Assembly (NCBI GenBank): GCA_041740935.1
Contig: JBGSLA010000052.1
Coordinates: 1 to 6,267, forward strand
Source: JBGSLA01 sp041740935
GTDB taxonomy: Bacteria > Desulfobacterota > Desulfobaccia > Desulfobaccales > 0-14-0-80-60-11
Direction of reading: 5' to 3'
DNA: 6,267 nt
Part shown: positions 1 to 6,267 of the stretch, one piece after another
Layout: each line of letters begins with the position of its first letter
Position numbering within the stretch: the first letter of the stretch is position 1
Program-made: the position numbers and the translations under genes
The notes under the pieces: model-generated
What the model saw: only the letters and a program-made list of their open reading frames with translations
Databases searched by the model: none
What the model was told of the DNA's origin: nothing

Positions 1-50
1 GGAAGAACTTTTCAGGACAGGGAAGAGAGACTCTTTAAAGGCGAGTGTTA
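1..50. other. Short gene-free left flank
   Basis: These are the 50 bases downstream of the last stop codon, up to the window edge. No open frame of note is visible. The only inverted repeat is a 5-base-pair stem with a 3-base loop (AAGAG/CTCTT, 23-35) without a following T-run in the direction of transcription, so no terminator is called and the operon may continue to the left. Confidence 0.5.
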
Positions 51-2795
51 TCAGAGTCCCGCCATCAGGTCGGCAACTTCAGGAGTCGCCGGGCAGAGGC
101 CGCGGTCCGGATGATCTGGCCCCCAGGTCCGGTCGCCGCCGCCGGCCCCCCAGGGCGCCGCGGATCGGGGATCCGCCGGCATTCCCAGTTCCTGCCGGGC
201 CTTGCGATGGGTGGGATCGTACCTCAGGGCCTCCTCCCAGCACCGGCGGGCCGCGGTCAGATCCTTCCTCTTTTTGAAAATCACCCCCTGCTGATAATAG
301 GCGCTGGACTTTTCCAGGTCGCCGCCGGGCCCGGCGATAATCTCCTGGAGCACCGCCAGGGCCTGATCTTCCCGGCGACAGAAAAACAGATTGATGGCAT
401 ACAAAAGAGCGCTGTTCAGGTCTTCGGGGTCGGATTCCCACACATACTGCAGATGCCGCAGGGCCTCCCAGGCCCGGCCCTGCTGCAGGTAGAACTCTCC
501 CAGGTGCTTGTGCCCCGCCAAAAAGGTGGGGGAGAGGTCCACGGCCTGTTTGGCCAGGGCCAGGGCCTCCGGGGGGGTCAATTTCCAGGCGTTGTCCGCC
601 ACCAGCTTCAGGAGGCGGCGGGCCCGGAGCCGGGCTTCGGGGTCCAGGGTCCACTCGGCTTCAAAGCGGCGCTGATCTTTGGGATTTATCTTTTGGGAAC
701 AAAAGGCGCTCTCCAGGGGGGGAGCCTGGGAGTCCATCTCCATAACGCCGAAGCCCAAATCCCGCAGACGGTAAACCAGGTCCGCCACTGCCAGCGCGGC
801 ATTGTCGAAACGCATCAGGCCCCCGGCCAGCAGGAACCTGGCCGGCAGCACAAACCCGGTGGCTCGGCCCGCGGCATTTCTGAACAGAATCAGGCCCAGA
901 TGCAAATCCCGGCGGAATTCCTCAAGCAGGGCTTCCAGGGCCCCGGCCTCCCGCCAGAGCTCACCTTGGCTTACCACCAGATAATCCGCCGGGGTGTCGA
1001 ACAGGGCGTGGTTCACGGCCTGGGAAAAGGCCGCGGTGCGGTCGGCGGTCAGGACCCGGACGCCGATCGCCAGGGAGGCGGGGCCGGGTTGGGCCTCCGC
1101 GACCGCGGTGAGGCTCACCTTGTCTAAGGTGTGGGGGACCGGCGCCGGCGGCGCCCCGCCGCCCACCTGAACAAACCCCAGCCGCCGGTGGCCGCAGTCC
1201 AGGGGGATAATTTCCTCAGAGGCCACCGTCTTAAGGAGTACCTCCAGGCGATGGGCATAGGTGTGCTCCCGGACGGCCCGCTCGTACGCGGCCTGGGCCA
1301 CCGCCCTGCTTTCGGGTTCATTTTCCAGATAATAGCGGATTTTTTCGGCGCAATCGCCGGGATCGCGGTAGGTGATCACCTCTTGCCCGGGCACAAAAAA
1401 CTCGCCCAGTTCGGCCCGGGAGTCATCCACCAACTGGAAGGCCCGGGAGCCGGCCAGGTAAAACACCGAACAGTTGGGACTCACCGCGGTGATGGGCAGG
1501 GCGCTGGCCGCGACCTCATCCTCCCGGCGGTGGCAGGTGAGGTTGATCCGGGTCCGACGGTAATATCGGGAAGTGTCCCTCAGGGACATGGTCCGGCGCA
1601 CCCTGGAACTTTCCTGACTTTGCCCGGCGGCGCCGGCCGGCGCGGCTTTCCTCAGGTCCGCCTGATCCCAGCCGTTGCCCACCACCTCCACCTCGATGCC
1701 CTCCCTGCCGAGGGCCGCAAGCAATTCCCGCCGCCGGCGGAAGGGACTGCCCACCAGGGCCACTTGCCTTGCCATTTCCGGGTCATCCGGACCAGCCGCA
1801 GCCTGCACCTCCCGGGGGTCGCAGCCATGGGGCAGATAGAAGCTGTTGGGATTGCCCCAGCGCCGGTGGTGCTCCAGGGAGGCCCTTTCCTGGAGAAAAA
1901 CATGGGTGTAATATTTGCCGAACTCACAGCTGCGGGCCGTGTCATAGGGTTCATCCATGAACCACACGGCCAGGGGCGCGTGGCGCTTCCTCAATTCCAC
2001 CAGGATCTGCCGGGGGATCACATAGCCCTGCACCGTGAGGATCAGGTCGGGCTCTTCCCGGTCCACCAGGGGGACGATTTTCCAGGGGTCCTCGAAATTG
2101 CCCAGTACGCTGCGGCGAAAGTCCGGGTCAAAATCCTCCACCCGGCAGATGGCTTGCGTGTGAAAAGGGCTGGGCTTCAGGGTCACCAGCCGCACCTCAT
2201 GCCCCATGTCCATGAGGTTCCACACCAGGATGTCGCTGATGTAGTGATGCGGCCACATGAAGGTGGGGGCCAGGAATAGGATTTTTTTTCCCGACAGGGA
2301 CGGCGGCTTCGGGGCCGGCGCCTCCCGGACCGCGGAGAGCACCTGCCACCACTCCTGGGGCCGGCAGTCGGTCAGGACCCAAATCCGACGGCATTGCCGG
2401 CAGGAATCGGCGAAACTCCGGCAATCGGTGGTCAGGCCGTCCATCAGGCCCCAGAGCCGCTGCTTGTTGGCCGCGGCCCGGACATCGAGCTCTGAGAGCC
2501 GCCGCCAATCCCGGGGGCGCCAGGGCTCGGGGCGATCTTCGCCGCTCCCGCGACTGTGGTCGAAAATCAAGCGCACTCCCCGGTTTTTGGCCTCCCGGGC
2601 AATCTCCAATGCGGCCGGTTCCTTGACGTTAAAAAAAATGATGACCTCAACGCCGGCCAGGGCCTTGAGGGGATAGAGGTTAATGTCAAGAAATGCCGCG
2701 GTCAGGACTCCTTGCTGCTGCAACCCGGCCAGGGGGCGCCCCAGCCTTTCCCGTAACCCCGGATATTCTTCCTGATAAACCACCTGAACCCGCAT
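51..2795 (-). CDS. Multi-domain CgeB/DUF3880-type glycosyltransferase with C-terminal TPR repeats
   Basis: A 914-residue protein counted from ATG 2795. Residues 1-160 look like a lone GT-B N-terminal lobe (FFNVKEPAALEIAREAKNRGVRLIFD, 54-79). Residues 171-520 are a CgeB-like glycosyltransferase: KILFLAP (171-177), PDLILTVQGYVIP (249-261), WFMDEPYD (278-285), YLPHGCDP (320-327), VALVGSP (345-351), and the Glyco_trans_1_2-type end with AFQLVDD (452-458), FFVPGQEVITYRDP (466-479) and EHTYAHRL (510-517). Residues 558-688 resemble the later half of a GT2 domain but lack a DxD metal motif. TPR-like helices fill about 742-863, ending in WEEALRYDPTH; the last 40 residues are a Gly/Pro/Asp-rich, probably disordered tail. 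No signal peptide or membrane segment is visible. It probably transfers a sugar in the cytoplasm, with TPRs as scaffold or acceptor contact; which module is catalytic and on what substrate is unknown. A TTG at 2801 could also start the frame. Confidence 0.87.
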   Translation of the reverse strand: MRVQVVYQEEYPGLRERLGRPLAGLQQQGVLTAAFLDINLYPLKALAGVEVIIFFNVKEPAALEIAREAKNRGVRLIFDHSRGSGEDRPEPWRPRDWRRLSELDVRAAANKQRLWGLMDGLTTDCRSFADSCRQCRRIWVLTDCRPQEWWQVLSAVREAPAPKPPSLSGKKILFLAPTFMWPHHYISDILVWNLMDMGHEVRLVTLKPSPFHTQAICRVEDFDPDFRRSVLGNFEDPWKIVPLVDREEPDLILTVQGYVIPRQILVELRKRHAPLAVWFMDEPYDTARSCEFGKYYTHVFLQERASLEHHRRWGNPNSFYLPHGCDPREVQAAAGPDDPEMARQVALVGSPFRRRRELLAALGREGIEVEVVGNGWDQADLRKAAPAGAAGQSQESSRVRRTMSLRDTSRYYRRTRINLTCHRREDEVAASALPITAVSPNCSVFYLAGSRAFQLVDDSRAELGEFFVPGQEVITYRDPGDCAEKIRYYLENEPESRAVAQAAYERAVREHTYAHRLEVLLKTVASEEIIPLDCGHRRLGFVQVGGGAPPAPVPHTLDKVSLTAVAEAQPGPASLAIGVRVLTADRTAAFSQAVNHALFDTPADYLVVSQGELWREAGALEALLEEFRRDLHLGLILFRNAAGRATGFVLPARFLLAGGLMRFDNAALAVADLVYRLRDLGFGVMEMDSQAPPLESAFCSQKINPKDQRRFEAEWTLDPEARLRARRLLKLVADNAWKLTPPEALALAKQAVDLSPTFLAGHKHLGEFYLQQGRAWEALRHLQYVWESDPEDLNSALLYAINLFFCRREDQALAVLQEIIAGPGGDLEKSSAYYQQGVIFKKRKDLTAARRCWEEALRYDPTHRKARQELGMPADPRSAAPWGAGGGDRTWGPDHPDRGLCPATPEVADLMAGL

Positions 2796-2810
2796 CAGCA
2801 ATCCACCCCC
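2793..2810 (-). promoter_or_regulatory. TGATG junction and ribosome binding site of the CgeB-type gene
   Basis: The upstream gene stops at TGA 2797-2795 and the next ATG is 2795-2793, sharing one base (TGATG), a classic coupled junction. A G-rich string GGGGGTGG (2810-2803) lies 7 bases before this ATG, a good distance for a ribosome binding site. It is only one base from the alternative TTG at 2801, which favours the ATG as the true start. Confidence 0.7.
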
Positions 2811-4609
2811 TGGCCCAAGGTCTGGTGATAGGCGTCTATGGTCATGTCCACGGCCTTTTTAAAGGTGTAGCGCGACCTGACCAACTCCCGGGTTTGGGCC
2901 CGCAGGGCCGGGGTATGGCCGTGGTACGCGGCCGCCACCGCCCGGCGGATGGACTCCACCGAGCCGGGGTTGACATAATATCCCAGAGGGCCGTAATATT
3001 CGATTTCCCCGGCCCGATCGCCCACCACCGGGGTGCAGCCGCACATGGCCGCTTCGATGGCGGACAGGGAAATGCCTTCGATCCAACTGGGCTGGGCGTG
3101 CACCCGGGCCGCGGCCAGGGCCCCGGCCAGGCGCCGGTGTTTCAGTTGGGGAATAAAGCGGGTGTTTTTGTGGGACCACAGCCGACAGAGTTCATAGTAT
3201 TCGTCGTCAGTCCGGGCGCCCACGATCACTATGGGGATCTCAGGGCAGTCCCGCAGGGCGTACAGCAGCAGCAGTTGGTTCTTCCGCCATTCCACATGCC
3301 CCACGGAAATGACAAAATCCCTGACCCCATAGGCCTCGACAAAGTCCTCGGGGCCGTGCACCCCGAAGGTCTCGTCATCGGCGGCGTTGTACACCAGGGA
3401 AAAGGGCCGGGTGCGGTTCAAATTAAGGCTCATCTGGCGCATTTCGGCATGGGAAAAACAAATCAGCCGGTCGGCCAGCTCCAGCAGGGCCCGCTGGTCC
3501 TCTTCGATCTGCCAGCGGGCGTAAAACCGCCTCCCCTGGGTCAGAGGCCCGGCCCGGAGCCCGCCCTGGGCCAGCCCCTGAAGATAGGCCTCCCGCTCCT
3601 CCCGGCTGTGAATTTTAAAGATGCCGTTGATGGTGTTGATCACAAAATTGGTTTCGGAAGGGTCCATGTAAATGGTGGAAATCACCACTCGGGCGTCATC
3701 GCCTTTGACGGCCAGCATCTGCGACAGGGCGTCCTGAGTCTCCCAGGCGTTGTGGAACAGGTGCGCCAGAGCGTAGCCGGAGGCCGTAGGCGTAAGGGAC
3801 AGGGACACATCCGCCTGGATGCCGGCCCGGGCCAGCATGTCGATGGTGTTCAGCACCCGCCCCCGGGGGCCGGTGGCGTCATCCAGTTTGGAGAACAAAA
3901 AAGGGTGCACCAAAAACAGGACGTACAGGGAAGGATCCTGCAGATCCCCGGATCCCGCCCGGCCCAGGGCCACGAGCGCACTGTCGTCATAGGCTTCCTG
4001 CAGGAAACAATGGGGCGCACAGTCAAAATAATCCTGATAAAGCCGTCTGATGAAATGCCGGCCCAGGAGGTTGCCGTCGCCCCTGGTGAGATTCAGGGCC
4101 CTCTGCCCCCGATTTCTTCCGGACCAGGCGTCCCGCACCCGCAAGGATACATAGCCGCCCGGCTTTACCACCCTTTTGACCTCCCGTAAAACCCCGCGCA
4201 TATCCTCCACAAAACCCAGTTCGTCCCAGATGAACACCGCGTCGAACTCCGCCCCGGCCAGGCCCGCCAGGCTGCGGGCATCGGCCAAGGGCATCTGGCG
4301 GAGGTGAAGGTCCTCTTTCCTGAAGGCCGCGGCCAGCAAGGGGCAGTCGGTGCCGAGGCTCAACACCTTAAAGCCGTTGTCAAAATAGCGCCGGGCAAAA
4401 AAGAGCTTCCATTCAAAATTCTCGTCAAAGGCCGGGAACTGCTCCCGGCGCCGTCGGCGCAGACTCTCCACCACCCGCCTGGGGGGGAAGGGATATAAGG
4501 CCGTGAGGGCGCAATCCGGGCATTCCCGCATCTCGCTTACGGCCACCCCGGGGATTTCCAGGTTGGCCACCAGGTGCGTGGTCGTCTGACAATAGCGGCA
4601 ATCAGTCAT
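2795..4609 (-). CDS. Zinc-ribbon methyltransferase-like / GT4 glycosyltransferase fusion protein
   Basis: A 604-residue two-part protein. Residues 4-33 carry two Cys pairs (C4/C7 and C30/C33), like the zinc ribbon in front of some SAM-dependent methyltransferases. Residues 80-160 resemble a class I methyltransferase: FDAVFIWDELGFVED (122-136) and VKRVVKPGGYVSLRV (144-158) are good late motifs. SAM motif I, however, reads VLSLGTDCP (82-90), without the usual acidic residue and glycine-rich loop, so this half may be inactive. From about 228 a GT-B fold begins: N-lobe GRVLNTIDMLARAG (250-263), HLFHNA (283-288) and VISTIYMD (309-316). The C-lobe has GHVEWRKN (437-444), VIVGA (461-465), and EGISLSAIE (511-519), which fits the EX7E nucleotide-sugar signature of GT4. 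It should transfer a sugar from an NDP-sugar to a lipid-linked or protein acceptor at the cytoplasmic face; donor unknown. The ATG at 4609 is chosen because the next in-frame Met (27) would remove C4 and C7. Confidence 0.88.
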   Translation of the reverse strand: MTDCRYCQTTTHLVANLEIPGVAVSEMRECPDCALTALYPFPPRRVVESLRRRRREQFPAFDENFEWKLFFARRYFDNGFKVLSLGTDCPLLAAAFRKEDLHLRQMPLADARSLAGLAGAEFDAVFIWDELGFVEDMRGVLREVKRVVKPGGYVSLRVRDAWSGRNRGQRALNLTRGDGNLLGRHFIRRLYQDYFDCAPHCFLQEAYDDSALVALGRAGSGDLQDPSLYVLFLVHPFLFSKLDDATGPRGRVLNTIDMLARAGIQADVSLSLTPTASGYALAHLFHNAWETQDALSQMLAVKGDDARVVISTIYMDPSETNFVINTINGIFKIHSREEREAYLQGLAQGGLRAGPLTQGRRFYARWQIEEDQRALLELADRLICFSHAEMRQMSLNLNRTRPFSLVYNAADDETFGVHGPEDFVEAYGVRDFVISVGHVEWRKNQLLLLYALRDCPEIPIVIVGARTDDEYYELCRLWSHKNTRFIPQLKHRRLAGALAAARVHAQPSWIEGISLSAIEAAMCGCTPVVGDRAGEIEYYGPLGYYVNPGSVESIRRAVAAAYHGHTPALRAQTRELVRSRYTFKKAVDMTIDAYHQTLGQGVDC

Positions 4610-4632
4610 GGTAGTTTTTGAACCATTCCTCC
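4602..4632 (-). promoter_or_regulatory. Overlapping stop/start junction, amidotransferase to GT4 fusion
   Basis: The start ATG (4609-4607) lies inside the end of the upstream gene, whose TGA is at 4604-4602: an 8-base overlap in different frames. The nearest good Shine-Dalgarno string, GGAGGA at 4632-4627, sits 17 bases before the ATG, farther than usual. Initiation is therefore likely to depend on translational coupling with the upstream gene. The overlap is directly visible; coupling is inferred. Confidence 0.7.
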
Positions 4633-6267
4633 AGAATTAACAGGCACCAGAGTTTCAGGGAATTATGCTTGTCGCTGGCAAGCTTTTCGGGGGACAGCAG
4701 GTCCTCCACATAGGCAGGCCGGAACAGGCCCCGGGACCGAGCCTTGGCGCTCAAGAGCGTATCCCGCAGATAATCCTGAAAGCTCCCCTGGAACCAGGCG
4801 AACAGCGGCACCGAAAAACCCATCTTGGGGCGGTACAGGATGGCGCCGGGCAGTCGCCCCCGCATCAGCTTTTTCAGCAGGTATTTCTGCAGGTGGCTGC
4901 GATGGCGCCCCTGAAACGGCAGCCCCAGGCAAAAATCCACCAGCCCGTGGTCCAAAAAGGGCACCCGCACCTCCAGGGAGGCCAACATGCTGGCCCGGTC
5001 CACCTTAAAGAGCAGATTGTCCGCCAGATAGGTGGACACATCGAAGCGCTGCACCCGGGCCAGATCGTCGGCGGCCGCCATCTGTTCATAGAAAGGTTTG
5101 AAGCGGCCCCGCACCGCATCCTCAAAGGATCTGGCCCGGCGCTGGAGGAGCCGAGGAAGGTCCGCCAGGTGAAACGAGCACAGGTTGGCCAGATAATCTT
5201 CAAAGGAGAGCCTGAGGCTCTGTTGCACCAGGGGCGCCAGGTCCGGGCAGAAGCGGGTCAGGTCGCCCCACAGCTTCACCTGCCGGATGGCCGGGGCGTA
5301 GCGGTCATAGCCGCCGAACAGTTCATCCCCCCCTTCCCCCGACAGGCACACAGTCACGGTTTCCCGGGCATAGCGGCTCATCAGGTAAGTGGGGATGATG
5401 GCCTGGTCGGCGAAGGGTTCATCCAGGGTGCGGATCAGGTCCTGAATCAGGTTGAAGCCCTCGGACGGCGACAGAATGAGTTGATGGTGCTCCACCCCGG
5501 GGATGTGCCGGGCCGCCAGCGCGGCGTAGGGCAGTTCGCTGTAGTCCTGCTCCTCAAACCCCACGGAAAAGGCCTGCACCGGGGCCTGGGTGATGGCCGC
5601 CATATAGTGGGTGATGGCGCTGGAATCGACTCCGCCGGACAAAAAGACCCCCAGGGGGACGTCCGCCAGGAGCTGCCGTTTGATGGCCTGGCCCAGGAGC
5701 TCGTCCAGCCGGGCCACCATGGCCTCTTCCGACAGGCCGGCCTGCCCTTCCGGCTGGGGCTGCCAGTACCGCCAGACTTTGAGCTCGCCGTCCCTGACCG
5801 TCAGGCAGGCGCCGGCCTCCAGTTTGCGGATGTGGCGGTAAATAGTCCCGGGGGCCGGGATGTACTGGAGCACCAGAAAATCGGTGAGCGCGCCGTAATC
5901 CAGCTCCCCCTTGCCCACCGCGGGCAAGAGAGCCTTGAGCTCCGAGGCGAACACGAAGCGCTCCCCATCCCAGAAATAATAACAGGGGCGGATGCCCAGC
6001 CGGTCCCGGGCGGCGAACACCAGTTTGCGGTCATGGTCCCAGATGACAAAGGCGAACTGGCCGTTCAGCCATTTCAGACAATCAGTGCCGTATTCTTCAT
6101 ATAGATGAATGATGACCTCGGTGTCGCAATGGGAGCGGAATACATGACCCTGGCGAAAGAGCGCGGCTTTTAACTCCGGAAAATTGAAGATTTCGCCGTT
6201 AAAGGAAATCCACACCGAGCCGGTTTCATTGGTCATGGGCTGGTGGCCGGCGGCGCTCAGGTCGATC
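4602..6267 (-). CDS. asnB: AsnB-like glutamine-dependent amidotransferase (5' end outside window)
   Basis: Class II glutamine amidotransferase fused to an ATP-dependent synthetase domain. The family hydrolyses glutamine and passes ammonia to an adenylated carboxylate; the classical product is asparagine. The reading frame stays open to the window edge, encoding IDLSAAGHQP before the Met at 6236. That matches the usual interior of the glutaminase domain, so the Met is not the start, and the N-terminal segment with nucleophile Cys-2 is missing. Counting from that Met, I see the glutaminase NGE motif (13-15), CDTE (37-40), RDRLGIRP (77-84), the PP-loop SGGVDSS (200-206), LSGEGGDELFGGY (298-310), KVDRASM (411-417) and RPKMGFSVP (469-477). 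All core motifs look intact. The C-terminus, ending in KNYHD, is natural. The stop overlaps the next gene by 8 bases. Among glycosyltransferases such paralogues often amidate sugars or act in exopolysaccharide systems rather than making free asparagine; the substrate here is inference. No signal peptide or membrane segment is visible, so it is probably cytoplasmic. Confidence 0.93.
   Translation of the reverse strand, partial: IDLSAAGHQPMTNETGSVWISFNGEIFNFPELKAALFRQGHVFRSHCDTEVIIHLYEEYGTDCLKWLNGQFAFVIWDHDRKLVFAARDRLGIRPCYYFWDGERFVFASELKALLPAVGKGELDYGALTDFLVLQYIPAPGTIYRHIRKLEAGACLTVRDGELKVWRYWQPQPEGQAGLSEEAMVARLDELLGQAIKRQLLADVPLGVFLSGGVDSSAITHYMAAITQAPVQAFSVGFEEQDYSELPYAALAARHIPGVEHHQLILSPSEGFNLIQDLIRTLDEPFADQAIIPTYLMSRYARETVTVCLSGEGGDELFGGYDRYAPAIRQVKLWGDLTRFCPDLAPLVQQSLRLSFEDYLANLCSFHLADLPRLLQRRARSFEDAVRGRFKPFYEQMAAADDLARVQRFDVSTYLADNLLFKVDRASMLASLEVRVPFLDHGLVDFCLGLPFQGRHRSHLQKYLLKKLMRGRLPGAILYRPKMGFSVPLFAWFQGSFQDYLRDTLLSAKARSRGLFRPAYVEDLLSPEKLASDKHNSLKLWCLLILEEWFKNYHD

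Noticed and set aside
23..35. Small inverted repeat as a transcription terminator
   Set aside because: The stem is only 5 base pairs and mostly A/T, and no T-run follows in the direction of transcription.
54..182. Gly/Pro/Asp-rich C-terminal tail as a frameshift artefact
   Set aside because: The alternative frames here give equally low-complexity sequence and no continuing domain. A disordered tail after the TPRs is the simpler reading.
2799..2801. TTG at 2801 as the start of the CgeB-type gene
   Set aside because: The G-rich ribosome binding string is only one base away from it but 7 bases from the ATG at 2795, which also forms a TGATG junction. It cannot be fully excluded.
45..6104. Long open frames on the plus strand (about 45-1127, 1131-2279, 2693-4189, 4665-6104)
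   Set aside because: They lie antisense to three genes with clear family motifs. Their translations are Gly/Pro/Gln/His-rich without recognisable domains, as expected from G/C-biased third codon positions.
6234..6236. Met at 6236 as the start of the amidotransferase
   Set aside because: The frame is open upstream with family-typical residues (IDLSAAGHQP), and the glutaminase domain would otherwise lack its Cys-2 end. The gene is cut by the window edge.

Overview
The window is a compact minus-strand block of three tightly coupled genes from a surface-glycan (exopolysaccharide, O-antigen or glycoprotein-glycan) biosynthesis locus. DNA is G+C-rich by eye, with a strong G/C third-codon bias that also opens long meaningless frames on the plus strand. 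Multi-domain glycosyltransferases with TPR tails beside an AsnB-type amidotransferase are common in polysaccharide islands of Desulfobacterota (former Deltaproteobacteria) and related Gram-negatives. That lineage guess is inference; nothing here is a taxonomic marker.

Transcription runs right to left. First (6267 to 4602) is the body of a glutamine-dependent asparagine-synthetase-like amidotransferase; its true start, with the catalytic Cys-2, lies beyond the right edge. Its last 8 bases overlap the next gene (4609 to 2795). That gene encodes a 604-residue fusion of a zinc-ribbon methyltransferase-like domain, with an eroded SAM site, to an intact-looking GT4 glycosyltransferase. Its stop codon overlaps the start of the third gene by one base (TGATG). 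The third gene (2795 to 51) encodes a 914-residue protein: an N-terminal GT-B-lobe-like module, a CgeB/DUF3880-type glycosyltransferase, a GT2-like remnant without an acidic metal motif, and C-terminal TPR repeats. The 50 bases left of it hold no clear gene or terminator.

The plausible joint role is cytoplasmic building and decoration of a repeat-unit glycan. The two glycosyltransferases would add sugars, and the amidotransferase would amidate a carboxylated sugar or other small acid. Donor, acceptor and final product cannot be read from sequence. No RNA gene, mobile element, CRISPR array or large repeat was seen. The most unusual content is the stacking of degraded enzyme folds onto working glycosyltransferase domains in genes two and three.
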